DNA from: Planctomycetota bacterium
Lineage (GTDB): Bacteria > Planctomycetota > Brocadiia > JAJRTI01
Assembly (NCBI GenBank): GCA_024278415.1
Contig: JAJRTI010000927.1
Coordinates: 1 to 27,023, forward strand
Length of the DNA stretch: 27,023 nt
Direction: 5' to 3'
How positions within the stretch are numbered: position 1 is the first letter of the stretch; each line of letters starts with the position of its first letter. The notes under the pieces were generated by a model. It was not told where the DNA came from and made no database searches. It saw only the letters and a program-made list of their open reading frames with translations. The position numbers and the translations under genes are program-made. Of this stretch, positions 16,587-25,358 are shown piece by piece.

Positions 16587-17046
16587 ATATCCCGAAAGCT
16601 GTCGCATTGACGACGCCGCGCAAGCGCCGCAAGCGCGTAGGCCGTGGCTATGGGTCCGGCAACGGCGTCACGGCCGGCCGCGGCACCAAGGGCTATGGAT
16701 CCCGATCCGGCTCGAAACTTCGCCTCGGGTTCGAGGGCGGACAGATGCCCCTGTTCCGGCGCCTGCCTAAGCGCGGGTTCAACAACGCCAACTTCACCAC
16801 CGATTACGCGGTCGTGAACGTGGCCGCGCTCAACGCATTCGACGACGGTGCGACCGTTGACGTGGCCAAGCTGCGTGACATCGGCCTTGCCCGGCCCAAG
16901 ACGCTTCCCGTGAAGATCCTCGGCAACGGCGACCTCGAGCGCAAGCTTGTGGTCGAAGCCCACAAGTTCTCCAAGTCGGCCATGGAGAAGATTGCCGCGG
17001 CCGGCGGCGAAGCCAAGGAGATGTCCCCGCAGGGCGCGGCTGAATC

Positions 17047-17050
<4 letters not shown>
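16583..17050 (+). CDS. rplO: 50S ribosomal protein L15
   Basis: L15 is a late assembly protein that reaches deep into the 50S subunit. The 155-aa product has the glycine-rich RKRVGRGYGSGNGVTAGRG and FEGGQMPLFRRLPKRGF signatures, followed by the globular domain with VKILGNGDLERKLVV and FSKSAMEKI. The ATG at 16583 overlaps the rpsE stop, and its own stop overlaps the secY start, both as ATGA, so it is translationally coupled on both sides. Confidence 0.97.
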
Positions 17051-18425
<1,375 letters not shown>

Positions 18426-18429
<4 letters not shown>

Positions 18430-19067
18430 ACCTCGTACTCCTAGGCCCCCCTGGGGCAGGCAAAGGCACGCAAGCCGCCGCCATCATCGACCGCTTCAGC
18501 ATCCCCCACATCTCCACGGGCGACATGCTGCGCGCGGCGGTCGCCAAGGGCACCGACGTCGGCCTCAAGGCCAAGGCCATTATGGATGCCGGCGAACTGG
18601 TGCCCGACGAGGTCGTGTGCGAGATTGTCCGCGAGCGCCTCGGCGAGGACGACTGCGCCAAGGGCTTCCTGCTCGATGGTTTCCCGCGCACCGTGGTGCA
18701 AGCCGAGGCCCTCGACGGCATCCTGGCCGACATGGGCAAGGCCTTGGACAAGGTTGTGTGCTACGAAGTCGCCGACAACGTAGTCGTAGAGCGTCTGAGC
18801 GGCCGGCGCATGTGCAAGCAGTGCAACGCCGGCTACCACGTGCTGTTCCTGCCGCCCAAGCGGGAAGGTATCTGTGACAAGTGTGGCGGCGAGCTGTATC
18901 AGCGCGACGACGACCAAGAAGCAACTATCCGCGAGCGCCTCAGCGTCTACCACCGGCAGACGTCGCCGCTCGTGGCCTACTACGAGAATATGGGCAACTT
19001 GGTGCGCATCGACGCGGCCGGCGATATTGACGCCATTCGCGATGCCACCCTGCAAGCCCTGTCCTGA
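18426..19067 (+). CDS. adk: adenylate kinase, zinc-LID form
   Basis: This enzyme interconverts AMP plus ATP with two ADP in the cytoplasm. The P-loop [10 protein letters not shown] is at residues 7-16, the AMP-binding STGDMLR at 30-36, and DGFPRT at 84-89. The LID domain carries four Cys (130, 133, 150, 153), as in zinc-containing adenylate kinases of Gram-positive and some other bacteria. The 213-aa length is normal for the long form. The start overlaps the secY stop, the common secY-adk-map order. Confidence 0.97.
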
Positions 19068-19093
19068 GCGCCGCTCGGCGTGAGGCCGTTGCG

Positions 19094-19846
19094 GTGATCA
19101 AGGCCAAGTCGAAACGTGAGATCGAGCGCATGAGGGCGGCCGGCGCCATCGTCGCCGACTGCCTGCGGCTTATGGCCGACATGGCTCGGCCAGGCGTAAC
19201 GACCGCGGCGCTCGACGCCGCGGCCGCCAAGTTCATCAAGAGCCAAGGCGGCAAGCCCGAATTCAGAGGTTACCGAGGTTACCCCCGCAGCATCTGTGCG
19301 TCCATCAACGAGGAAGTCGTGCACGGCATCCCCGATGGCCGCGTGCTGAAAGAGGGAGACCTGCTCAGCATTGACGTAGGCGTGCGGTACCGCAAGTTTG
19401 TCGCGGACGCGGCCATATCGGTCGGCATCGGCAAGATGTCGCCTGCCGCGGAACGCCTCATGCGCGTGTGCCGCGAGTCGCGTGACGTGGCAGTGGAATC
19501 GCTCGTGCCCGGCATGATGCTCTCGGAGCTGTGCGGGACAATCCAACGCTACGTTGAGAAGCACGGCTACTCGGTCGTGCGCAAATACACCGGCCACGGG
19601 ATTGGCCGGGACATGCACGAGGACCCGCAGATTCCCAACTTTGTGAGCCCGGACCTGCTCAAGGCCGACGTGCCGCTGCCCGCGGGCGCCACGCTTGCCA
19701 TTGAGCCCATGGTCAACGCTGGCGGCTATGAAACCAAAGTGCTGCGCAACAAGTGGACGGTGGTCACCAAGGACCGCAGCCTCTCTGCGCACTACGAACA
19801 CACCGTGGCCATTACAGACCGTGGCCCTGATATCCTGACGCTCTAG
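19094..19846 (+). CDS. map: methionine aminopeptidase, type I
   Basis: This metalloprotease removes the initiator Met from nascent chains. All five metal ligands are present and spaced as in E. coli: Asp94, Asp105, His168, Glu204 and Glu235, within [35 protein letters not shown] and [11 protein letters not shown]. The 250-aa product lacks the N-terminal SH3-binding zinc finger seen in some homologues. The start is GTG at 19094 with no strong ribosome binding site, 26 nt after adk. infA begins 67 nt later. Confidence 0.96.
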   Translation: MIKAKSKREIERMRAAGAIVADCLRLMADMARPGVTTAALDAAAAKFIKSQGGKPEFRGYRGYPRSICASINEEVVHGIPDGRVLKEGDLLSIDVGVRYRKFVADAAISVGIGKMSPAAERLMRVCRESRDVAVESLVPGMMLSELCGTIQRYVEKHGYSVVRKYTGHGIGRDMHEDPQIPNFVSPDLLKADVPLPAGATLAIEPMVNAGGYETKVLRNKWTVVTKDRSLSAHYEHTVAITDRGPDILTL

Positions 19847-19913
19847 TTGGCGCGTGCAGGGCGGACCCCTGCTGGCGCGCCTGGCGTCACTGGTTTGGCT
19901 GGAGTTGTATTCG

Positions 19914-20129
19914 ATGCCGAAGGAAGACTCGATACGAGTCGAAGCCGAGGTCAAAGAGGCCCTGCCCAACGCCATGTTTAAGGTGGTGTTGGAGAACGGG
20001 CACGAGGTGCTGGCCCACGTGTCGGGCAAGATGCGGATGCACTACATCCGCATTCTGCCGGGCGATACCGTGACCGTGGAGCTGTCGCCGTACGACCTCA
20101 CCAAAGGGCGCATCGTCTACCGAAGCTAG
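19914..20129 (+). CDS. infA: translation initiation factor IF-1
   Basis: IF-1 is a small OB-fold protein that occupies the A site during initiation. The 71-aa product opens [19 protein letters not shown] and contains [20 protein letters not shown] and [12 protein letters not shown], all diagnostic. I chose the ATG at 19914, with ggag at 19901-19904; the open frame upstream adds 20 residues foreign to the family. Confidence 0.97.
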   Translation: MPKEDSIRVEAEVKEALPNAMFKVVLENGHEVLAHVSGKMRMHYIRILPGDTVTVELSPYDLTKGRIVYRS

Positions 20130-20169
20130 GCCAGCCCTGCGCTGGTTGAACGCTATGTGCCCCCGGCCG

Positions 20170-20185
20170 CGCGCCCCTTGGCGCG
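20170..20185 (+). other. hairpin between infA and rpmJ
   Basis: CGCGCC (20170-20175) pairs with GGCGCG (20180-20185) around a CCTT loop, about 34 nt before the rpmJ start. No T-run follows. Its role is unknown; it may affect messenger stability. Confidence 0.3.
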
Positions 20186-20218
20186 TGCGCGGTTGGGTAT
20201 GGAAATAGGTGAGCTGTT

Positions 20219-20356
20219 ATGAAAGTCAAGTCCTCTGTACGCCGCATCTGTGAGAACTGCAAGATCATTCGGCGCAAAGGCGTCGTTCGCGTGATCTGCA
20301 TCAACCCTCGCCACAAACAACGGCAAGGCTCTTCCGGCCACGACACGCCGGGCTAA
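20219..20356 (+). CDS. rpmJ: 50S ribosomal protein L36
   Basis: L36 is the smallest ribosomal protein and binds 23S rRNA late in assembly. Reading from the ATG at 20219 gives 45 aa: [20 protein letters not shown], then a segment ending NPRHKQRQG. It has the zinc ligands Cys11, Cys14, Cys27 and His32 of the C+ type. The family core ends near residue 37; here a tail of eight residues, SSGHDTPG, is added. A ribosome binding site (taggtgag) lies about 7 nt upstream. It occupies the standard place between infA and rpsM. Confidence 0.95.
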   Translation: MKVKSSVRRICENCKIIRRKGVVRVICINPRHKQRQGSSGHDTPG

Positions 20357-20365
20357 GGAGATTCG

Positions 20366-20440
20366 GTGGTAGGAGCTGCGTGTTTGATGCCAGGCTCGCG
20401 CCTTGCCAGACACTCAGCCCCATTGCCCCACTTGGAGTAA
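20366..20440 (+). CDS. possible 24-residue leader ORF before rpsM
   Basis: A perfect AAGGAG (20355-20360) overlaps the rpmJ stop and sits 5 nt before a GTG at 20366. The frame runs 24 codons to a TAA at 20438-20440. Its last sense codon, GAG, lies within the rpsM ribosome binding site, so translation of this frame could open or block rpsM initiation. The peptide ([20 protein letters not shown] plus PHLE) resembles nothing I know. It may simply be a spacer; conservation would decide. Confidence 0.25.
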   Translation: MVGAACLMPGSRLARHSAPLPHLE

Positions 20441-20444
20441 CGCT

Positions 20445-20828
20445 ATGCCACGTCTACTGGGTGTCGATATCCCCAACGACAAGCGCATCATCATTTCGCT
20501 GCAGTACATCCACGGTATTGGACAGTATACGTCCGAGCAGATCCTCAAGGCCACCGGCATAGAGCCGGACAAGCGCGGCAAGGATTTGAGCGAGGACGAG
20601 TTGAGCACGCTGGCGTCGCACATCGAGCAGAACTACATGATCGAAGGCCATCTGCGCCGCGTCGAGGCGCAGAACATTGCTCGGCTGCGCGACATCAACT
20701 GCTACCGCGGCCTGCGCCACCGGCGCGGCCTGCCCGTGCGCGGCCAGCGCACCCGGACCAATGCTCGCACCCGCAAGGGCAAGAAGAAGACCGTGGCCGG
20801 CAAGAAGAGCGTCAAGGACTTGACGTAA
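20445..20828 (+). CDS. rpsM: 30S ribosomal protein S13
   Basis: S13 in the 30S head contacts L5 and P-site tRNA. The 127-aa protein opens [20 protein letters not shown] and has [19 protein letters not shown], then the basic tail with [21 protein letters not shown] chose the ATG at 20445 because ggag lies 7 nt upstream; the open frame starts further up at 20403. It heads the alpha part of the cluster, but the expected next gene rpsK is displaced by a methyltransferase. Confidence 0.97.
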   Translation: MPRLLGVDIPNDKRIIISLQYIHGIGQYTSEQILKATGIEPDKRGKDLSEDELSTLASHIEQNYMIEGHLRRVEAQNIARLRDINCYRGLRHRRGLPVRGQRTRTNARTRKGKKKTVAGKKSVKDLT

Positions 20829-20854
20829 GCCGCCACGCACTGAGCCCCCGACCC

Positions 20855-21673
20855 GTGGACCACAAGGCCATCCAGGATCTGTTGCTTGGCTCGCCGGAGC
20901 TGATGCAGCAGATCGGCCTTCTGACCCGGTCAGGCAACCTCGACCGGCGCAAGGTGAAGAAGCTCACCGAAGTCGCCGGATTCGTCGAACACATACTCAG
21001 GATTTTGCCCGACCTGCCCGACGACCGCGAACGCGTCATCCTCGAATGCAGTTGCGGCAAATCCTACCTGAGCTTGGTGCTGGACCACGTCCTCCGAGAG
21101 CGCTTCGGCCGTGCCGAACGGTTCATCGGAGTCGACTTCAACCCCAAGCTGGTCGAGCGGTGTGCCTGCGTGGCCGCCGCGCTCGGCCGAGACAACCTAG
21201 AGTTCCATTGCAGCCGGACGATCGAATATGAACCCGATCGCCCAATCGATCTGACCCTGGCGCTGCACGCCTGCGACACGGCCACCGACGAAGCCATCGC
21301 CAAAGGCGTGCAAGCCGGTTCGGCCTACATCATGGTCGTGCCCTGCTGCCAGAACCAGATCCGAGGCCAGGTCAAGACGGGCCACCCGCTCACGGCGATG
21401 ACCGAGTTCGGGCCGATCCGCTACCACCTGGCCAATCTGCTCACCGAGGCGCTTCGGGCGACCATCCTCCGAGGCGCCGGGTACGATGTGTCCATGGACG
21501 AGATCGTGCCGCCCACGGTGACGCCGAAGAACATCTTGATCCGGGCCCGCAAGATCAAACGGACTCCCCGGCGCGGCATCGAAGACTACCGACAACTACA
21601 GGAATTCTTCCAGGTCAAACCCAAGCTCGCGCAACTGCTGCCTGACGTGGTGGCCGCAGCGCCCAAGAAATGA
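20855..21673 (+). CDS. SAM-dependent methyltransferase (Methyltransf_32-like), substrate unknown
   Basis: The 272-aa protein has a class I methyltransferase core: SAM-binding motif I ECSCGKSYLS (64-73), acidic motif II VDFN (93-96), ALHACDTATDEA (136-147), VPCCQ (162-166) and VTPKNILIRARK (222-233). That set matches a bacterial family I recall under the Pfam name Methyltransf_32, whose bacterial members have no reaction known to me. The start is a GTG at 20855, 26 nt after rpsM, without a clear ribosome binding site; rpsK follows 36 nt after the stop with its own site. Same strand and tight spacing suggest co-transcription with S13, S11 and S4. A role in modifying rRNA or a ribosomal protein is inference from position. 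The start could be later, but an N-terminal Arg/Lys-rich helix (DRRKVKKL) before motif I favours this one. Confidence 0.85.
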   Translation: MDHKAIQDLLLGSPELMQQIGLLTRSGNLDRRKVKKLTEVAGFVEHILRILPDLPDDRERVILECSCGKSYLSLVLDHVLRERFGRAERFIGVDFNPKLVERCACVAAALGRDNLEFHCSRTIEYEPDRPIDLTLALHACDTATDEAIAKGVQAGSAYIMVVPCCQNQIRGQVKTGHPLTAMTEFGPIRYHLANLLTEALRATILRGAGYDVSMDEIVPPTVTPKNILIRARKIKRTPRRGIEDYRQLQEFFQVKPKLAQLLPDVVAAAPKK

Positions 21674-21709
21674 TCCCCCGCTTGGGTTCGCACCTTTTAG
21701 GAGTATCTC

Positions 21710-22093
21710 ATGGCGAAGCGAAGTGGCAAACGCAAAGTGAGGCGATCGGTCACCAAGGCCATCGTCCACGTCCGCGCTAGCTTCAACAATACGTACATCA
21801 ACGTGACCGACATGAACGGCGAAACGCTCTGTTGGGACTCGGCCGGCACGATCGGCTTCAAGGGCTCCCGAAAGAGCACGCCGTTCGCGGCGCAACGCGC
21901 GGCCGAAAACGTGGCCCAGAAGGCCGTCAAGTTCGGCGTGCGCGAGGTCGAGGTCAAGATCAATGGCCCGGGCTCGGGCCGCGAGTCGGCCATCACCGCG
22001 CTTCAAGATGCCGGGCTTGCGATCCGCGCGATCGAAGACGTGACGCCGTTGGCGCACAACGGTTGCCGGCCCCGGAAGAAGCGCCGCGTCTAA
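21710..22093 (+). CDS. rpsK: 30S ribosomal protein S11
   Basis: S11 lines the E-site platform beside the anti-Shine-Dalgarno region. The 127-aa product shows [50 protein letters not shown] and the end [12 protein letters not shown]. Its length is normal. ttaggag ends 6 nt before the ATG. It comes after the methyltransferase instead of directly after rpsM. Confidence 0.97.
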   Translation: MAKRSGKRKVRRSVTKAIVHVRASFNNTYINVTDMNGETLCWDSAGTIGFKGSRKSTPFAAQRAAENVAQKAVKFGVREVEVKINGPGSGRESAITALQDAGLAIRAIEDVTPLAHNGCRPRKKRRV

Positions 22094-22104
22094 TGCATGC
22101 AACC

Positions 22105-22135
22105 CTGGCCGGCGGCCTACGCCAGCGCCGGCCAG
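22105..22135 (+). promoter_or_regulatory. strong hairpin in the rpsD leader
   Basis: CTGGCCGGCG (22105-22114) pairs perfectly over 10 bp with CGCCGGCCAG (22126-22135) around an 11-nt loop. It lies 27 nt before the rpsD start and 15 nt before its caggag ribosome binding site, with no T-run. S4 is a translational autoregulator in E. coli and B. subtilis, so an S4-binding role is a reasonable but untested inference. Confidence 0.4.
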
Positions 22136-22162
22136 GCGAAGACGATTCTACAGGAGTCTGAC

Positions 22163-22792
22163 ATGGCGAGAACCACAGGGCCCAAGTGCAAGCTCTGCCG
22201 TCGCGAGGGCATGAAGCTCTTCCTCAAGGGCAGTCGCTGCGAAACCGTCAAGTGCGGCCTTGCAAAGAAAGAATATGCGCCTGGCCAACACACTTGGCGC
22301 CGACGAAGCAAGGTCTCCGAGTACGCCACGCACCTTCGCGAAAAGCAGAAGGTCAAGCGTTACTACGGCGTGTTTGAGCGCCAGTTCAGGCGCTACTTCG
22401 ACCTGGCCGAGCGCCAGAAGGGCAACACCGGCGAGAACCTGCTCATCCTGCTCGAACGCCGCCTCGATAACGCGGTCTTCTGTGCCGGCTTCGGCCTGTC
22501 GCGCGCCAGCGCGCGGCAACTCATCCGGCACGGCCACATTGCGGTCAACGGCAGGAAGGTCAACGTGCCCTCGTTCAGCGTGCGCCCAGGCGATGTGATT
22601 ACTCCGCTGCACGCGGCCCAAGACGCCCCGCTCATCAAAGGCAACCTCGAGCTGAGCCGCGGCCGCACCATCCCTCCGTGGCTCGAAGTCCAGGACGAGC
22701 CGCCGGCCATCTCGGTGGCCAGCCTGCCCACCCGTGAGCAGGTCGAGTTGGAAGTCGAAGAACTGCTTGTCGTCGAGTTCTGTTCGAGATAG
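22163..22792 (+). CDS. rpsD: 30S ribosomal protein S4, zinc-binding form
   Basis: S4 nucleates assembly of the 16S rRNA 5' domain and is a known autoregulator. The 209-aa protein has an N-terminal four-Cys zinc site (CKLC, then two Cys in SRCETVKC), the RRYFDLAERQKGNTGENLL region and an S4 RNA-binding domain with SARQLIRHGHIAVNGRKVN. caggag at 22151-22156 and homology fix the ATG at 22163. A 10-bp hairpin lies just upstream, and two terminator-like hairpins follow its stop. Confidence 0.97.
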   Translation: MARTTGPKCKLCRREGMKLFLKGSRCETVKCGLAKKEYAPGQHTWRRRSKVSEYATHLREKQKVKRYYGVFERQFRRYFDLAERQKGNTGENLLILLERRLDNAVFCAGFGLSRASARQLIRHGHIAVNGRKVNVPSFSVRPGDVITPLHAAQDAPLIKGNLELSRGRTIPPWLEVQDEPPAISVASLPTREQVELEVEELLVVEFCSR

Positions 22793-22835
22793 GGCCGACG
22801 GCCTTTTTCACCTCCAGGCCGGCAACGGCCTGTTT
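22793..22835 (+). terminator. tandem terminator-like hairpins between rpsD and rpoA
   Basis: The first is GGCC-GAC-GGCC (22793-22803) followed by five T. The second is a 7-bp stem CAGGCCG/CGGCCTG with a GCAA (GNRA-type) tetraloop (22815-22832) followed by TTT. Both are short, so partial attenuation is more likely than full stop. No convincing promoter was seen between them and rpoA. Confidence 0.45.
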
Positions 22836-22912
22836 CATGTCAAGACATCCCCCGGCGCCCGGCCTTGCGCCTGCGTTGGACACTCTCTCCTCTTGTTATA
22901 GGAGGCGGATAA

Positions 22913-23929
22913 ATGCGAGTTCGGTGGCGCGGTCTCGAACTACCTATGCGCGTGGTCTGCGATCAAGATTCGCTGACCCCCACCTACGGCCTCTTCACGG
23001 CCGAGCCGTTCGAGCGCGGTTTCGGCACAACCATTGGCAACAGTCTCCGGCGAATCTTGTTGTCCTCTATCGAGGGCAGCGCGGTCGCTTGGGTCAAGAT
23101 CAAAGGCGTGCAGCATGAGTTTTCCACCATTCCCGGCGTGGTGGAAGACGTGACCGAAATCATGCTCAACATCAAGCAACTCAATATCAAGCTCCACACG
23201 GAAGATCCTCGTATCGTCAAGATCGAGAAAAAGAAAGCGGGCGCCGTGACAGCGGCGGACATCCAGGCCGACGCCAACGTGGAAATCGTCGACCCCGAAC
23301 AGCACATCGCCTTGCTGACCGAGGACACCGACTTCTCGGCCGAGATGGAAGTGCGGCGCGGCCGCGGCTATGTGACCGCAGAAGAGAACGCGGACGAGGA
23401 TCAAGTGATCGGCGTCATCCCCGTGGATTCCCTCTTCTCGCCCGTGCGCCGCGTGCGCTACCGCACCGAGGACACCCGCGTGGGCCAGAAGACGAACTAC
23501 GACCGCCTGGTCATGGAGATTTGGACCAACGGCATCGTCGAGCCCGAAATGGCCCTCGTCGAGGCGTCCAAAATCCTGCGCAAACACCTCAACCCGTTTG
23601 TCCACTACTTCGAGATCGGCGACGAACTTCCGCCCGTCGAGCAGAAGGCCGTCACCGGCGTGCAGGCCCTCCTCGAAGGCCTCCAGCCTGTGGAAGACGA
23701 GCGCCTCAGCCGGCCCGTGGCCGAACTCGACCTGTCCGTGCGCGCCTCCAACTGTCTGGAAGCGGAACACATTGATACCATCGGCGACCTCGTGGCCATG
23801 AGCCCGGACGAGCTGATGAACATCAAGAACTTCGGCCGCACCTCGCTCAAAGAGATTCAGGCCCGGCTCGCCGAGATCGGCCTCTCGCTCAAGGCGGGCG
23901 AGGAAGAGACCGAAGACGAAGAAGAATAG
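22913..23929 (+). CDS. rpoA: DNA-directed RNA polymerase subunit alpha
   Basis: Alpha dimerises to start RNA polymerase assembly, and its C-terminal domain reads UP elements and activators. The 338-aa protein opens MRVRWRGLELP, with GNSLRRILLSS at 42-52 in the dimerisation domain and GQKTNYDRLVMEIWTNG near its end. In the C-terminal domain, Arg277, Asn280 and Cys281 match E. coli Arg265, Asn268 and Cys269. The E. coli Lys271 is Glu283 here, and GKKS is GRTS, so DNA contacts may differ. It ends in an acidic Glu/Asp tail. ggagg at 22901-22905 is well spaced from the ATG. Confidence 0.97.
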   Translation: MRVRWRGLELPMRVVCDQDSLTPTYGLFTAEPFERGFGTTIGNSLRRILLSSIEGSAVAWVKIKGVQHEFSTIPGVVEDVTEIMLNIKQLNIKLHTEDPRIVKIEKKKAGAVTAADIQADANVEIVDPEQHIALLTEDTDFSAEMEVRRGRGYVTAEENADEDQVIGVIPVDSLFSPVRRVRYRTEDTRVGQKTNYDRLVMEIWTNGIVEPEMALVEASKILRKHLNPFVHYFEIGDELPPVEQKAVTGVQALLEGLQPVEDERLSRPVAELDLSVRASNCLEAEHIDTIGDLVAMSPDELMNIKNFGRTSLKEIQARLAEIGLSLKAGEEETEDEEE

Positions 23930-23997
23930 CGAGCGTCTCCACGACGCGCGCAGCGCCCCGAGCGCCGCGCAAGCCATGCAACCCAGAAGGCACTACC

Positions 23998-24513
23998 ATG
24001 CGACACCGTAAACGAGGCAGAAAGCTCGGGCGCAACTCGAGCCATCGCAAAGCCCTCATGCGAAACCTCGCGAACAGCCTCTTCACGTACGAGCGTATCG
24101 TCACGACACAGGAGAAGGCCAAAGAGGTCAAGCCGTTCGTCGAGAAGCTGATTACCGCCGCCAAGAAGGGCCTCGCCAAGAAGGACTCCAACCGCGCGGC
24201 CTACCTCCACGCGTACCGCCACGTGCTGTCCAAGCTCCAAAACAAGAAGGTCGTGCAGAAGATCTTCGGCGAGGGAGATTGGCGAGAGGCCGATGGCATT
24301 GCCGAGCGCTACGTGGACCGGCCAGGAGGCTACACGCGCATCCTCAAGCTCTCCGGCAGCCGCATGGGCGGCCTGAGCGGAGGCACGAGCGAAGCGCGAA
24401 AGCTCGAATACTCCCTGCCCACCATCACCCCCGAGCCCGTCGAGCGCAAGCTCAAGCTCGTGGGCAGCAACCTTGGCGACAACAGTTCTCGCGTCATGTT
24501 CGAACTTGTCTAA
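23998..24513 (+). CDS. rplQ: 50S ribosomal protein L17
   Basis: L17 binds near the tunnel exit on the 50S subunit. The protein opens MRHRKRGRKLGRNSSHRKAL and has RNLANSLFTYERIVTTQEKA and AERYVDRPGGYTRILKL, all typical. To the TAA at 24511-24513 it is 171 aa, longer than the 127 of E. coli, ending SSRVMFELV, where the core domain normally ends. Remarkably, the frame continues past the TAA for 44 sense codons of strongly coding composition (see next entry). It is the last gene of the superoperon before the terminator. Confidence 0.95.
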   Translation: MRHRKRGRKLGRNSSHRKALMRNLANSLFTYERIVTTQEKAKEVKPFVEKLITAAKKGLAKKDSNRAAYLHAYRHVLSKLQNKKVVQKIFGEGDWREADGIAERYVDRPGGYTRILKLSGSRMGGLSGGTSEARKLEYSLPTITPEPVERKLKLVGSNLGDNSSRVMFELV

Positions 24514-24645
24514 CGTGTGGAAGCGGCCGCGGAAGAACCCGAGAGCGCCAAGCCCACCGTGAAGCCCAAAGCCAAGGAAGACGAGCCCGAAGAGCAGCAG
24601 CAAGATGCCGAGCCGGCGGCCGAGGTTGAAGAGAAGGCCGAATAG
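24514..24645 (+). other. acidic extension in frame with rplQ, behind a TAA stop
   Basis: Directly after the rplQ stop, the same frame reads CGT GTG and then 42 more sense/stop-delimited codons to a TAG at 24643-24645. The encoded segment is rich in Glu, Ala, Pro, Lys and Gln (VEAAAEEPESAKP near its start, EVEEKAE at its end). It resembles the acidic tails of RpoA and RpoC in this window and the low-complexity tails found on L17 in some bacteria. It could be an L17 tail cut by a nonsense change, a readthrough product, a separate GTG-started peptide of 42 aa (24517-24645, no ribosome binding site seen), or a sequence error. The frame match and composition are seen directly; the explanation is open. 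Confidence 0.6.
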
Positions 24646-24677
24646 GCCCCGCCGCGCCCCTATTGACCACACAATCT

Positions 24678-24714
24678 CCCCCGCCTGCGCACCGCGCCGG
24701 CGGGGGTTCTTTTT
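24678..24714 (+). terminator. intrinsic terminator of the ribosomal superoperon
   Basis: CCCCCGCC (24678-24685) pairs perfectly with GGCGGGGG (24699-24706), followed by TTCTTTTT. This is the strongest terminator in the window and closes the unit that ends with rplQ. Confidence 0.9.
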
Positions 24715-24760
24715 GGGCCGAGTCCGCTTGCGCCGCAGCCCACTTGCCTGGTAAGAACAT

Positions 24761-24776
24761 GTGCGCCGCGGCGCAC
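24761..24776. promoter_or_regulatory. 16-bp perfect palindrome upstream of the HIT gene
   Basis: GTGCGCCGCGGCGCAC is a perfect palindrome, 49 bp before the HIT-family start and 46 bp after the terminator T-run. It might be an operator or only a GC-rich chance palindrome. No clear promoter elements flank it. Confidence 0.25.
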
Positions 24777-24824
24777 GCGGGGGGGATTTCGATCCATCTC
24801 CAAGTTCTACACCGGAGCCTCACC

Positions 24825-25244
24825 ATGCCCGACTGCATCTTCTGCAAGATCGTCGCCGGCGATATCCCGTCGGCCCAGGTGCTCGAAACCGACCACCTCA
24901 TCGCATTCCTCGACATCGGTCCCGTCAACAAGGGCCACACCCTGCTCGTGCCCAAAGCGCATCATGAAACGCTCGCGGACGCACCGCCCGAACTCATGGC
25001 CAAGGTCGGCGAGGCCCTGCCCCAGCTCGCGGCCGCGGTCGCAGCGGCTACCGGCGCCGAAGGCTACAACCTCCACCAGAGCAACGGCGCCTGCGCGGGC
25101 CAAGTCGTGCCCCATCTGCACTTCCACATCATCCCGCGCTTCGAGGGAGACGGCTTCGTCAAACACTGGCAGCAGACAAGCTACGACGATGACGAGATGG
25201 AGAAGATGCGCGAGGCAATTGCGAGCCGGCTCGACGCGCGTTGA
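24825..25244 (+). CDS. HIT family protein (HinT-like nucleotide hydrolase)
   Basis: HIT-family proteins hydrolyse or transfer AMP from phosphoramidates and dinucleotides. The 139-aa product opens MPDCIFCKIVAGDIPS with the paired Cys4/Cys7 common in bacterial members. It has LLVPKAHHETLAD and the histidine triad His97-x-His99-x-His101 (HLHFHIIPRF). The ATG at 24825 has ggag 7 nt upstream; the frame stays open upstream, but that stretch runs over the terminator. It is the first gene outside the ribosomal superoperon. The exact substrate cannot be told from sequence. Confidence 0.92.
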   Translation: MPDCIFCKIVAGDIPSAQVLETDHLIAFLDIGPVNKGHTLLVPKAHHETLADAPPELMAKVGEALPQLAAAVAAATGAEGYNLHQSNGACAGQVVPHLHFHIIPRFEGDGFVKHWQQTSYDDDEMEKMREAIASRLDAR

Positions 25245-25294
25245 GCGGCCGCTCTCTCGACCTCGGTTGACTTCCGTATAGGAGCCCAGGCGCT

Positions 25295-25308
25295 CATCCC
25301 TCGGGATG
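25295..25308 (+). other. small hairpin between the HIT gene and ugd
   Basis: CATCC (25295-25299) pairs with GGATG (25304-25308) around CTCG. It lies about 50 nt before the ugd start. TTGACT at 25267-25272 resembles a -35 box, but no matching -10 box is seen 16-18 bp downstream. Confidence 0.25.
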
Positions 25309-25358
25309 GGATGCGAAGGATGGCCTGAGCGGCCACAAAACGAAGAGGAGATCCAATC

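Noticed and set aside
22894..22902. TGTTATAGG before rpoA, also present at 7740-7748 before rpsJ, as a shared extended -10 element
   Set aside because: The rpoA copy runs into the ribosome binding site and has no -35 box; two copies of a 9-mer are weak evidence.
25267..25282. TTGACT followed by TATAGG as a promoter for ugd
   Set aside because: The two boxes are only 4 bp apart, and no -10 box lies at the proper distance.
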